Virus record (IMG/VR): IMGVR_UViG_3300029319_000338
Coordinates: 1-29,239 of that record
Length of the DNA: 29,239 nucleotides
From: a virus
Strand: one strand, 5' to 3'
This document shows, in pieces, positions 6,306 to 13,171 of this stretch. How positions within the stretch are numbered: the stretch's first letter is position 1; each line of letters begins with the position of its first letter. Position numbers and translations under genes: made by a program. The notes below the pieces were generated by a model. The model worked only from the letters and a program-made list of their open reading frames with translations. It did no database searches and had not been told where the DNA came from.

Positions 6306-6759
6306 AGATTTATCTAATGTTATTCCTTTTCCTAAAAATAGAATTGTGGAAAAGTCAACTACTGGTCCAAAGAAAGACCAAAAGTTTTTAGATGAATTAC
6401 ATAGACAACAGACAAAAGAGTTTGTTGAGACAAGTGTAGATGAGATTAGTATGAACTTATTAAAACGTTTTTATGATCTAGCCATTAAGACAGAGAAGCC
6501 ATCATTTACAAAAGACTTGGCAATGTTAGTAGATGTAATGAGAGGTTTAATTTATAGAGACTTTAATATGAAACACCCATCACAGGTGTTATCAGAGAAA
6601 ATGGTAGAGTTAAGAACTTTAAAAGACGGTAGTCAGAGTGCTAGAATTAATTATGACATATTTAAAAAGGGTAAAACAGTGCCCCTAGGTCCAGAAGTCA
6701 AAGAAGAATTAAAAGATGGCCCAGGTATTTTTGAGCCAGATGGAGACCTTGACAAATGA
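6283..6759 (+). CDS. Conserved hypothetical protein (SNVIPFPK type), non-ATG start
   Basis: Up to 158 residues. There is no ATG near the 5' end: GTG at 6283 and TTG at 6292 are the candidates, the latter 6 nt behind AAGGTGAG. The protein reads DLSNVIPFPKNRIVEK, then a helical region with MLVDVMRGLIYRDFNMKHPSQVLSEKMVEL and a Pro/Gly/Asp-rich tail. I have seen similar sequences in marine T4-like phages without assigned function. It overlaps the glutaredoxin gene by 23 bases (or 14), and a 72-base gap follows. Confidence 0.65.
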   Translation: MRSLTKDKDLSNVIPFPKNRIVEKSTTGPKKDQKFLDELHRQQTKEFVETSVDEISMNLLKRFYDLAIKTEKPSFTKDLAMLVDVMRGLIYRDFNMKHPSQVLSEKMVELRTLKDGSQSARINYDIFKKGKTVPLGPEVKEELKDGPGIFEPDGDLDK

Positions 6760-6831
6760 ATTCGCTAAGAATCGCCTTCGCAGGTCGTAAAATAGTATTG
6801 TTAAACTCAAATATAAAAAGGAGAATATATT
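6760..6831. other. Short intergenic leader of the 6832 gene
   Basis: The first half (6760-6787) is a GC-richer patch with TTCGC direct repeats and GAATCGC; the second half is AT-rich and ends in AAAAAGGAG before the gene. No convincing -35/-10 pair was found: TTGACA at 6749 has no -10 at any usual spacing. Confidence 0.5.
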
Positions 6832-7218
6832 ATGTTTAAATCATTAACAAATCTATTTGCTAAAGATGAGCTAGTAAAAGTTAAAACAGTTAAAAGAACT
6901 GTTGAGACTAGAGGCAGAAAGTCTTTATCAAAAAAACAAAAAGTGTTAAACCTTTTATCAAAAGGTGATAACGTTGCTTGGACTACAATTCAAAATAGAT
7001 TTGAATTAGAGTCACCAAGGTCAATGATTGACACTTTAAGAGCCGAAGGTTATATGATCTACGGTAACAGAGTAAACGGAAAGAAATACTACAGAATGGG
7101 TACGCCAACTAGAGCTATCGTTGCTGCTGGTATTAAAGCTTTATACGGAACTCCGTTCAGATACAACAACCACAAAGTATCTGTCAAAAAAGCAGACTTA
7201 ATCGCACTTGATGCGTAA
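6832..7218 (+). CDS. Winged-helix-like putative DNA-binding protein
   Basis: 128 residues, basic. The centre (SKKQKVLNLLSKGDNVAWTTIQNRFELESPRSMIDTLRAEGYMIYGNRVNGKKYYRMG) has the helix-turn-helix then beta-wing layout of small winged-helix proteins, with the recognition helix likely at SPRSMIDTLRAEG. The N-terminal 30 residues are a basic tail, and the C-terminal 40 are rich in Ala, Lys and Tyr. It has its own leader with a strong Shine-Dalgarno and a strong terminator immediately behind it, so it may be made as a separate abundant transcript. A transcription or chromatin role is plausible, not shown. Confidence 0.7.
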   Translation: MFKSLTNLFAKDELVKVKTVKRTVETRGRKSLSKKQKVLNLLSKGDNVAWTTIQNRFELESPRSMIDTLRAEGYMIYGNRVNGKKYYRMGTPTRAIVAAGIKALYGTPFRYNNHKVSVKKADLIALDA

Positions 7219-7232
7219 TTAAAAAGCAAGAT

Positions 7233-7256
7233 GGGGCGCTTCGGCGCCCCCTTATT
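7233..7256 (+). terminator. Terminator with UUCG tetraloop
   Basis: GGGGCGC and GCGCCCC form a perfect 7-bp GC stem closed by a TTCG tetraloop (7240-7243), followed by CTTATTCTT. It lies 15 nt after the winged-helix gene. The U-tract is interrupted, so termination may be partial. Confidence 0.85.
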
Positions 7257-7259
7257 CTT

Positions 7260-7427
7260 ATGGATTTTGAACACGGATTATTATTTGGTATATTTGGTTG
7301 TCTAGTAACCTTTGTTGGTTTCTTTATTGCTTTTTTAGTTATAAATTATAATAAGAAAAAAGAAGAAGAAAAGATTAAACAAGAAAACGAATATAAAGTG
7401 CATCCTTATGGTGATGACACGGTATGA
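7260..7427 (+). CDS. 55-residue single-pass membrane protein
   Basis: Read by eye: residues 6-28 (GLLFGIFGCLVTFVGFFIAFLVI) form a membrane helix, followed by a Lys/Glu-rich cytoplasmic tail (NYNKKKEEEKIKQENEYK). The ATG abuts the terminator and has no Shine-Dalgarno, so it depends on read-through and perhaps on a later start, although no later ATG keeps the membrane segment. Its stop overlaps the next ATG (ATGA). Function unknown. Confidence 0.5.
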   Translation: MDFEHGLLFGIFGCLVTFVGFFIAFLVINYNKKKEEEKIKQENEYKVHPYGDDTV

Positions 7428-7672
7428 GTGTAAAACAAAAAATAAAATTTAAAAAACAATACTCTGCAACAGAGAATTGGAACAGAAACGTTAGAACAAT
7501 AGCAGAACACTCCAAAAAGTTTCCTATGACACGTAAGGTAGATACTTGGGAATATGAGTCATTAGGTGAGTGTATCCGAAGTGACCAGGTTCCAGCGAGT
7601 GAAATAGCAGAGATATTTACAGATAAGGCATTTTATAAATGGTATAAGAAGAAGTATTGGAATGATAGATAA
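7424..7672 (+). CDS. Hypothetical protein
   Basis: 82 residues, basic, with an aromatic-rich C-terminus (DKAFYKWYKKKYWNDR). The central part (TRKVDTWEYESLGECIRSDQVPASEIAEIFTD) looks helical. No motif is recognised. Its last 11 bases overlap the start of the PP-loop ATPase gene, so the two are translated together; a helper role for the enzyme is conceivable but has no sequence support. Confidence 0.65.
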   Translation: MSVKQKIKFKKQYSATENWNRNVRTIAEHSKKFPMTRKVDTWEYESLGECIRSDQVPASEIAEIFTDKAFYKWYKKKYWNDR

Positions 7673-8477
7673 ATTATTAATCGAACAGATTGAACAACAA
7701 ACCAGCGACAAAGAGGTCGCTGTTTTACTTTCTGGTGGTGTGGATAGTCTATCAGTTGCTTTCGCAGCACATAGATTAGGTAAGAAGATTACAGCATACA
7801 CATTTCATTTAGAAAACAATCGAACATATGACGCAATGAAAGCGGCAGAAGTGGCTAAACTATTTGGTTGGAGTTGTCATACAATTATTGTACCAACATT
7901 TAATATTAAAAATGATTTTCAAAGATTAGTAAAAGAAGTAAGGTGTAAAAAGAAAACACATTTTGAATGTTGCTTTCCATTTCTATATGTGTATCCTGAA
8001 ATACAAGAGAACGTAGTATTATCAGGTTGGGCAGCAGATGGTTATTATGGTATATCTAAAAAAGCCATATTACATTATGGTCCAGGTAAAACAAAAGAAA
8101 AATTTGATGAATTTAGAGATAACTATTTTGACATAAACAATCAAGCTGGTTATCTATGGCACGAATTGATTGCTAGAAACAATAAGAAACAATTACTAAC
8201 ACCTTATCTATCAATGACAGTAAAAGATTTTTTCTACAATAAAACTTGGGAAGAACTAAACAAACCTTTTCAAAAACATCACGTTGTAAATGCATTTCCA
8301 GAGTTTAAAAAATTTAAATTTAAGAAACATATCAATCTACAACTAGGTGCTGGTGTGGATAAACTATTTGAGACATTGATTGATGATAAGTTTATTAATT
8401 TTAAATTTAGAAAAAGAGTTATGGACATATGTAGAGACTGGTCTAAAATGTCAGATGACATTGGAGTATTACAATAA
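7662..8477 (+). CDS. PP-loop ATPase, asparagine-synthase-like
   Basis: 271 residues. LLSGGVDS (residues 22-29) is the PP-loop that binds ATP pyrophosphate in N-type ATP pyrophosphatases. Further on, VVLSGWAADGYYG (near residue 120) matches the second conserved stretch of asparagine synthetase B (LSGDGADE), and LLTPYLSMTVKDFF matches its product-domain end. The N-terminal glutaminase domain is absent, so ammonia or another nitrogen donor, or a different acceptor, must be used. The enzyme would adenylate a carboxyl group and form an amide. Cys-rich KKKTHFECCFPF could bind metal. Fold assignment is strong; the substrate is unknown. Confidence 0.8.
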   Translation: MIDKLLIEQIEQQTSDKEVAVLLSGGVDSLSVAFAAHRLGKKITAYTFHLENNRTYDAMKAAEVAKLFGWSCHTIIVPTFNIKNDFQRLVKEVRCKKKTHFECCFPFLYVYPEIQENVVLSGWAADGYYGISKKAILHYGPGKTKEKFDEFRDNYFDINNQAGYLWHELIARNNKKQLLTPYLSMTVKDFFYNKTWEELNKPFQKHHVVNAFPEFKKFKFKKHINLQLGAGVDKLFETLIDDKFINFKFRKRVMDICRDWSKMSDDIGVLQ

Positions 8478-8884
8478 TGGCGATTGCATATGTCACAAAA
8501 AAGATTAAGGAACTAGGTGGCGTCACAAAGATAGGTATATGTGACAGAAGGTTTGATTTAAAAGAGAGATTTTATAGCATGAAATCAAAACACGATTATC
8601 CTGAATTAGAAGTTTTAAAAGAGGTATATGTAGATAAAGATTTTTTACCACAATTAAGGTTTTGGGAAAAAGCACTAAAGAATAAGTTTAGTGCAAAACA
8701 AAATAAAGTTTATAGAAAGAAACATATATACACAATAGTTGGTGAGAGAACCTATGACTATATTTGGGAACAAGACACACCAGCAAATGGCGGTACAGAA
8801 TTTTATCTGTTAGATGATGACGATATAAAAGAAGTTTTAAATAGTATGGAAAATTTAGAGAAGAAATGCAATGATACTAATTGA
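8477..8884 (+). CDS. Possible GIY-YIG/T5orf172-like protein
   Basis: 135 residues. The stretch GGVTKIGICDRRFDLKERFYSMKSKHDYPELEVLKEVYVDKDFLPQLRFWEKALKNKF has the order strand-KIG-R-x-x-strand-E-L-x-x-x-F seen in GIY-YIG-fold nuclease domains of the T5orf172 kind (KIGIT...R...A..LE..LH..F). The initial GIY-like strand would be IAYVTKK, so the match is incomplete and the catalytic state doubtful. It starts on the last base of the PP-loop gene and overlaps rnh by 14 bases. The fold assignment is tentative. Confidence 0.5.
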   Translation: MAIAYVTKKIKELGGVTKIGICDRRFDLKERFYSMKSKHDYPELEVLKEVYVDKDFLPQLRFWEKALKNKFSAKQNKVYRKKHIYTIVGERTYDYIWEQDTPANGGTEFYLLDDDDIKEVLNSMENLEKKCNDTN

Positions 8885-9716
8885 TTTAAACCAAGTGATG
8901 ATTTCAAACCTGATGGCTCAGAATAGAGGTAATCTATCTGAACTACCAAGTAAAGATGCTGTTAGACATAGTATCTTAAACACTATTAGAGCTTTTAATG
9001 TAAAGTTTAAAGACGAATATGGTGAAATGGTTTTGTGTGCAGATGCTGCTGATCCTTGGCGTAGAGATATATTTCCAAACTACAAACACCAGAGACGTAA
9101 AGGTAGAGTAGAAAGCCAGATTGATTGGGATGGTTTGTTCAAAATTATGAGTGAGATAAGAGAAGAATTTATAACTAAACTACCATACAAAGTATTACAC
9201 ATAGAAAAGACAGAGGCAGATGACATAATTGCTACACTTGTTGCACAACAAACAGAAGATTTATATTTAATTATATCAGGTGACAAAGACTTTATTCAAC
9301 TACAACACTATGGTAATGTATATCAATTTAGTCCACTACTAAAAAGTTTTATAGGTGAACAAGAAGACGCTACTGTATTTTTAAGAGAACAAATAATTAA
9401 AGGTGATAGATCAGATGGTGTACCTAATATATTAAGTGATGACGATATATTTTTAAGAGACGAGAGACAGAGACCTATAAACAAAAAAAGATTAGAAGAA
9501 TGGTCTAATATAGACAACATACCATTAGGTAGTGAAACAAGAAAATACTATGATAGAAATAAGAGATTAATAGATTTGTCTATGATACCAGAGAATATAT
9601 CTCAAAGTATTATAAATAGATATAAGAACTATAAAGTAAATGACAGGTCGCTCCTGCTACAATACTTTATAGATAATAAACTAAAAGCATTGATTGAAAA
9701 TATAAATGACTTTTGA
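8871..9716 (+). CDS. rnh: RNase H / 5'-3' flap exonuclease
   Basis: 281 residues, against 305 in T4 RNase H. The FEN-family acidic residues are visible: D5 (LIDLNQ), D58 and D61 (CADAADPWR), then FPNYKHQRRKGR, the arch-type basic motif, E115-D117-D118 (EADDII), D138-D140 (SGDKDF) and D179/D182 (KGDRSDGVPN). The enzyme removes RNA primers and 5' flaps from lagging-strand fragments and normally works with gp32, which is encoded about 10 kb downstream. The position upstream of genes 33, 59 and 32 follows T4 order with insertions. The short C-terminal region after the DRSDG motif accounts for the smaller size. Confidence 0.93.
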   Translation: MILIDLNQVMISNLMAQNRGNLSELPSKDAVRHSILNTIRAFNVKFKDEYGEMVLCADAADPWRRDIFPNYKHQRRKGRVESQIDWDGLFKIMSEIREEFITKLPYKVLHIEKTEADDIIATLVAQQTEDLYLIISGDKDFIQLQHYGNVYQFSPLLKSFIGEQEDATVFLREQIIKGDRSDGVPNILSDDDIFLRDERQRPINKKRLEEWSNIDNIPLGSETRKYYDRNKRLIDLSMIPENISQSIINRYKNYKVNDRSLLLQYFIDNKLKALIENINDF

Positions 9717-9741
9717 AAACATATATATGGAGAAATAAAAA

Positions 9742-10248
9742 ATGGCTGAAAGAAATCCTAATCTTATACCACCAAAAGCAATGGAAGCGATGGCGAGAAC
9801 TGCTGGCGCTGGTAGAGAATTGATTAGTGAAATCTTTACCAAAATCAACAACGCAAAAGACAAACCAAAAAAGGTAGAAGTATTAAGACAATACGATTCA
9901 CCTGGAATGAGAATGATCTTAAAAGGTGCGTTTGATCCTAAAATTGAATGGGACTTACCTCCTGGAACACCTCCTTACATTGCTAACGAGGCACCAGCTG
10001 GTACAGAACATACTTTTTTAGAAGTTGAGGCAAAGAGATTATATAACTTTGCTAAAGGTGGTAATGACCAACTAAACAAAATAAGAAAAGAAACTTTGTT
10101 TATACAAATGTTAGAAGGCTTACACGCTGATGAAGCTAAGGTCTTAATAGACATTAAAAACAAATCACTTAATAAGACGTATAAAGGTCTAACAAGTGAA
10201 ATGGTAAAAGAAGCATTTGGCTGGAACGCCGACTTTGTAAAACCATAA
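9742..10248 (+). CDS. DUF6433-like conserved phage protein
   Basis: 168 residues. The pattern VLRQYDSPGMRMILKGAFDPKIEWDLPPGTPPYIANEAPAGTEHTFLEVEAKRLYNF and later TLFIQMLEGLHADEAKVLIDIKNKSL is one I know from cyanophages and other marine T4-like phages as a family without assigned function (DUF6433 to my recollection). It is followed directly after rnh, preceded by GGAG 7 nt before ATG-AAA spacing region, and ends before a 137-base regulatory gap. Conservation next to replication genes suggests a role in DNA metabolism; this is inference from position. Confidence 0.75.
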   Translation: MAERNPNLIPPKAMEAMARTAGAGRELISEIFTKINNAKDKPKKVEVLRQYDSPGMRMILKGAFDPKIEWDLPPGTPPYIANEAPAGTEHTFLEVEAKRLYNFAKGGNDQLNKIRKETLFIQMLEGLHADEAKVLIDIKNKSLNKTYKGLTSEMVKEAFGWNADFVKP

Positions 10249-10260
10249 AATACACGAATC

Positions 10261-10290
10261 AAAGGGTGCGACATCTTTTGTTCACCCTTT
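10261..10290 (+). terminator. Hairpin after the DUF6433-like gene
   Basis: AAAGGGTG (10261-10268) pairs with CACCCTTT (10283-10290) across a 14-nt loop, with an extra C-G pair outside. No U-tract follows (GTTCCTCTC), so it is a weak or factor-dependent terminator or a 3'-end stabiliser. Confidence 0.5.
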
Positions 10291-10300
10291 GTTCCTCTCA

Positions 10301-10315
10301 AAAATCAACGATTTT
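10301..10315. promoter_or_regulatory. Dyad AAAATCAACGATTTT, second copy
   Basis: Identical over 15 bases to 3237-3251. Here it ends 16 nt before the -35 box at 10332, against 7 nt at the first copy, a difference of 9 nt or about one helical turn. Confidence 0.6.
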
Positions 10316-10331
10316 ATTACCAAATTACCTA

Positions 10332-10360
10332 TTGACAAGCACCCGATTTTGGTGTATATT
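10332..10360 (+). promoter_or_regulatory. Sigma70-like promoter TTGACA-N17-TATATT
   Basis: TTGACA at 10332-10337 and TATATT at 10355-10360, consensus spacing. The expected start near 10367 is 19 nt before the ATG at 10386. The last T of the -10 is the first T of an overlapping late box. Confidence 0.8.
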
Positions 10361-10367
10361 ATAAATA
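10360..10367 (+). promoter_or_regulatory. T4-type late promoter box TATAAATA overlapping the early -10
   Basis: An exact TATAAATA match to the T4 late promoter, read by gp55-type sigma with gp33 co-activator. The predicted start is near 10373, with AAAGG just before the gene. It would allow the exported protein and lysis genes to be transcribed both early and late. Confidence 0.6.
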
Positions 10368-10385
10368 TAACGAAAGGCTTATATT

Positions 10386-10706
10386 ATGAAAAAAGTGATA
10401 GTAATGTTAGCTCTACTTTGGTGGGGTTTATCTGTATTTCAAAATAGTGTTAAGGCAGATGACTATACAAAAGCGGTGATTGGTCACGTAATTACAAACT
10501 CAAAAGACATAGATCACGGCAAATTGCTAGAGCAAGAAATGAGTAAAATGGGTCACCAGTTTGCTTTAGAAATGGTTTCCATTTTACAAAAACACTTACC
10601 CTATATTATGGATGGTGTAATGACTGAATTAAGACTTGAACTTGACAAAACGCATAAGTGTTTGTTGTTAAAAGATTCTAAAATTAAAGACAAGGAGTGT
10701 CTATGA
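10386..10706 (+). CDS. Small exported protein with signal peptide
   Basis: 106 residues. MKKVIVMLALLWWGLSVFQNSVKA is a signal peptide with a cleavage site near VKA-DD. The mature part (about 82 residues) is helical, with HVITNSKDIDHGKLLEQEMSKMGHQFALEMVSILQKHLPYIMDGVMTELRLELDKTHKCLL and one further Cys near the end (KECL). No family is recognised. It stands first behind the combined early and late promoter and couples by ATGA to the next small gene. A periplasmic role during infection or lysis is likely from the signal and position. Confidence 0.75.
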   Translation: MKKVIVMLALLWWGLSVFQNSVKADDYTKAVIGHVITNSKDIDHGKLLEQEMSKMGHQFALEMVSILQKHLPYIMDGVMTELRLELDKTHKCLLLKDSKIKDKECL

Positions 10707-10846
10707 TAGAAGAAATCTTAATGTGGCCAATTGAATTAAAGATAATTCTTGGCTCGGGCTTTACGCTTATAATTTACGAATTAGGAAGAGAAAAAGGTAT
10801 ATGGGGAAAACGACAACAAGACGATCATCAGTCAAAAAAATACTGA
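10703..10846 (+). CDS. 47-residue membrane-associated microprotein
   Basis: Read by eye, behind AAGGAG 8 nt upstream and overlapping the previous stop as ATGA. Residues 8-25 (WPIELKIILGSGFTLIIY) are weakly hydrophobic, followed by ELGREKGIWGKRQQDDHQSKKY. Its last 46 bases overlap the SprT-like gene in another frame. The good ribosome site supports expression; function unknown. Confidence 0.55.
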   Translation: MIEEILMWPIELKIILGSGFTLIIYELGREKGIWGKRQQDDHQSKKY

Positions 10847-11223
10847 AAAGAGAATTGGTGAGTAATAGAAAATATAGAACCACTTATAAAGACATCAAAA
10901 AGTATTTTGACATCATAAACAAGTCAGTATTTAAGAACGTACTGGCTCCGTTTAATGATATAAAGATTAAAAAGATTTACAAAGATGAGTCTAAAAAGTA
11001 TTGTTACGGACAAGTTACTGTGTGGGAATGGAAAAGAAAAGGCTCTCAACAGTTTCATTTAGAGATGCAACCTTCATATAGAAATAAAAAAGAATTTGTG
11101 GACACTTTAGGACACGAAATGGTACACCTGTATCAAATGGCCAATGTGGGTGATACTGGCAATCATAATAAACTATTTTATAGTTTTAGGCCGAAATTAA
11201 ATAGAATAGGATTAGACCTATAG
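10801..11223 (+). CDS. SprT-like zinc metalloprotease
   Basis: 140 residues. The zinc-protease motif HEMVH (His105, Glu106, His109) sits in TLGHEMVHLYQ, and a third ligand is likely His122 in NHNKLFYSF, the arrangement of the SprT/Spartan domain. The upstream YCYGQVTVWEWKRKGSQQFHLEMQ is the usual beta-sheet before the active helix. Spartan-type enzymes cut DNA-protein crosslinks; phage versions have no established substrate to my knowledge. The C-terminal zinc ribbon of bacterial SprT is absent. The start at 10801 lies within the preceding microprotein gene. Family secure, role open. Confidence 0.85.
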   Translation: MGKTTTRRSSVKKILKRELVSNRKYRTTYKDIKKYFDIINKSVFKNVLAPFNDIKIKKIYKDESKKYCYGQVTVWEWKRKGSQQFHLEMQPSYRNKKEFVDTLGHEMVHLYQMANVGDTGNHNKLFYSFRPKLNRIGLDL

Positions 11224-11238
11224 AAAGAGTGGTGTGGT

Positions 11239-11535
11239 GTGAAAAGTGGTAAAGAGTTAGACCCGTATTTAAGGGCTAGAATAGGCGAGGCAAGATTTTT
11301 ATTAGAACAATTAATAAAACCTAGTAATCCGAGCGGCACAAAGAGAGTGTACTATCTCGGTAATTTCCAAAAAGATGTACTTGATAACTTCACAGAAAAA
11401 CAGGCAAATAAAATCTTTGCGATTATGGACAAGTTTAAAAAAGATGTTCATATGTTTCAGAAGAAAGTACCTTCGTTTACAGATGCGGACGGTGTAGAGT
11501 GGTCAGGTTACGAATACATAGGAGTAAAAAAATGA
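11239..11535 (+). CDS. Hypothetical protein, GTG start
   Basis: 98 residues from a GTG at 11239, the first usable start after the SprT-like gene; purine-rich sequence upstream (AGAGTGGTGTGGT) gives a weak ribosome site. The protein (ELDPYLRARIGEARFLLEQLIKPSNP ... FTEKQANKIFAIMDKFKKDVHMFQKKVPSFTDADGVEW) is mainly helical, with no known motif. It overlaps the glucosaminidase start by 4 bases. No function is assigned. Confidence 0.65.
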   Translation: MKSGKELDPYLRARIGEARFLLEQLIKPSNPSGTKRVYYLGNFQKDVLDNFTEKQANKIFAIMDKFKKDVHMFQKKVPSFTDADGVEWSGYEYIGVKK

Positions 11536-12215
11536 AAAATGTTGACTGGCATAAAATTATAAACAAATCTTGGTATTGGACTAAAATATTATTCTTATGT
11601 TTAGGCATCATTTTAGGTGCCTATGGTTATGGCACATTTAATCCTAATGAATACGCAGAAAAGAAAATATTTAAAATCGCAGAAAATGACTATCTAGTCA
11701 AAGTAAAGAAAATGGAATTGACAGAACCTAGTATGCAATATACTAATGATGTTCAATTTGTGAGAGCGATGCATAAATGTATTGATTATATAAACTTTAC
11801 TTTACCACATAGTAAGAGAGTACCATTTGAAATGATTATAGGTCAAGCGGCATTAGAGTCTGGTTGGGGTTCAAGTAGATTCGCAAAAGAGGCAAAAAAC
11901 TTATTTGGTATTAGAGTATTTTCAAAAGATAGTCCACATCTTATGCCACAAGGTATTACAAAGTGGCCAGGTTGGGGTGTGAGAATTTTTCCGAGTAAAT
12001 GTGCTAGTGTTGTAGAATATGTAAGATTATTAAATGAACACCCAGCATATGAAGACTTTAGAGCGTTAAGAGAAAAAACAAAAGACCCTATCAAACTAAT
12101 TAAAACTTTGGATAAGTTTTCTACAACTACAGATTATGACCAGAGAGTGATTAGAATAATTAAGAAAATTAGAGAGCTAGAAGATACCTACGCTTCAGAT
12201 AAAACAATCAACTAA
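11532..12215 (+). CDS. Membrane-anchored glucosaminidase (peptidoglycan hydrolase)
   Basis: 227 residues from the ATG at 11532 (GGAG 7 nt upstream). Residues 16-36 form one N-terminal membrane helix, leaving the enzyme in the periplasm. The catalytic domain begins near residue 70; IIGQAALESGWGSSRFAKEAKNLFGI (residues 102-127) is the glucosaminidase/Bax signature, with Glu109 the likely acid. It continues with GVRIFPSKCASVVEYVRLLNEHPAYEDFR. It would cleave the glycan strand of peptidoglycan during lysis. An uncleaved anchor makes it a signal-anchor-release style candidate. The M15 peptidase at 15652 would cut the peptide part. Confidence 0.85.
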   Translation: MKNVDWHKIINKSWYWTKILFLCLGIILGAYGYGTFNPNEYAEKKIFKIAENDYLVKVKKMELTEPSMQYTNDVQFVRAMHKCIDYINFTLPHSKRVPFEMIIGQAALESGWGSSRFAKEAKNLFGIRVFSKDSPHLMPQGITKWPGWGVRIFPSKCASVVEYVRLLNEHPAYEDFRALREKTKDPIKLIKTLDKFSTTTDYDQRVIRIIKKIRELEDTYASDKTIN

Positions 12216-12223
12216 ATATAACT

Positions 12224-13171
12224 ATGTTTTTAACACTGCTAACATTTTTGTCTGCGATTAGTATATCTGTAATCGCCGCAGGTTATTCAATCATTGGACT
12301 AGCGACATTGTTTGCTGGTTCTGCTGTGGCTATCATTGCGATGGGTTCAGCATTAGAAGTTGGTAAGTTAGTTGCTGCTAGTTGGTTGTATCATAACTGG
12401 CGCAGTAATATACCTAGACTATTAAAATCATATCTATTCATAGCAATCATAGTATTAGTATTCATAACATCTATGGGTATCTTTGGTTTCTTATCAAAGG
12501 CACACCTAGATCAAGTTAAACCACAATCAAGTAATAATATAAAAATAGAATTAATAGATAAACAAATTGGTCAACAAAATTTAATCATAGACAGAGCAGA
12601 GAAACAATTAGATTTACTAGATAAAGCTTTAGAAGTTTATATTGATAAAGAATATGTAAGTAGAGGTTTAAAAGAACGTAAGAAACAAGAAGAAGAACGT
12701 AAAGAATTAACAACTGCGATAAACGATGCAAGTGATGAGATTGGTAAATTAACTTTACAAAAATCAGAGATAGAACTTACACAGGATAAAATAGAGGCAG
12801 AAGTAGGACCTATTAAATATGTGGCAGAACTTATATATGGTGAGAACGCAAAAGATAATTTTGATAAGGCTGTTAGAATTGTCATATTAGTTTTAATATT
12901 TGTATTTGACCCATTAGCAGTATTATTATTGATCGCCGCCAATATATCACTTAATCAATGGCGACAAAAGAGAGCGATAAAAAAGAGTGAAGATAGAGCT
13001 AGTTTAGAAAAACAACTAGAAAGAACTAAACAAAAAGCAGATAGATTTAAACAAAAGAGTAGAGATTATAAAAAGTTAGTGACACAATTTGGTGACTTCA
13101 AAGATATGTCACCAGATGAAATAAAAGTAAAATTAGACCAAATCTATGACTGGAACGATAAAAATAATTAG
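12224..13171 (+). CDS. Multi-pass membrane protein with central coiled coil
   Basis: 315 residues. Hydrophobic helices lie at about 2-24, 26-48, 67-90 and 215-245; between the third and fourth is a long charged coiled coil (residues about 100-205), and a second coiled coil (KSEDRASLEKQLERTKQKADRFKQKS) follows the fourth. The motif GSALEVGKLVAASWLYHNW and FGFLSKAHLDQ is familiar from a widespread marine phage family of unknown function. Between an anchored muralytic enzyme and a small lipoprotein, it could span the envelope as part of lysis, or serve in membrane reorganisation. No Shine-Dalgarno is obvious; CTAAATA precedes it. Confidence 0.75.
   Translation: MFLTLLTFLSAISISVIAAGYSIIGLATLFAGSAVAIIAMGSALEVGKLVAASWLYHNWRSNIPRLLKSYLFIAIIVLVFITSMGIFGFLSKAHLDQVKPQSSNNIKIELIDKQIGQQNLIIDRAEKQLDLLDKALEVYIDKEYVSRGLKERKKQEEERKELTTAINDASDEIGKLTLQKSEIELTQDKIEAEVGPIKYVAELIYGENAKDNFDKAVRIVILVLIFVFDPLAVLLLIAANISLNQWRQKRAIKKSEDRASLEKQLERTKQKADRFKQKSRDYKKLVTQFGDFKDMSPDEIKVKLDQIYDWNDKNN

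Noticed and set aside
6749-6754. TTGACA at the end of the 6283 gene as a promoter
   Set aside because: No acceptable -10 at 15-19 nt; the sequence there is AATCGCC. TTGACA at 10642 and 17968 fail likewise.
9611-9618. TATAAATA inside rnh
   Set aside because: It encodes Ile-Asn-Arg in a conserved gene, lies 120 bases from the next start, and such strings are expected by chance in AT-rich coding DNA. The same reasoning applies to 16876-16883 in the exonuclease gene.
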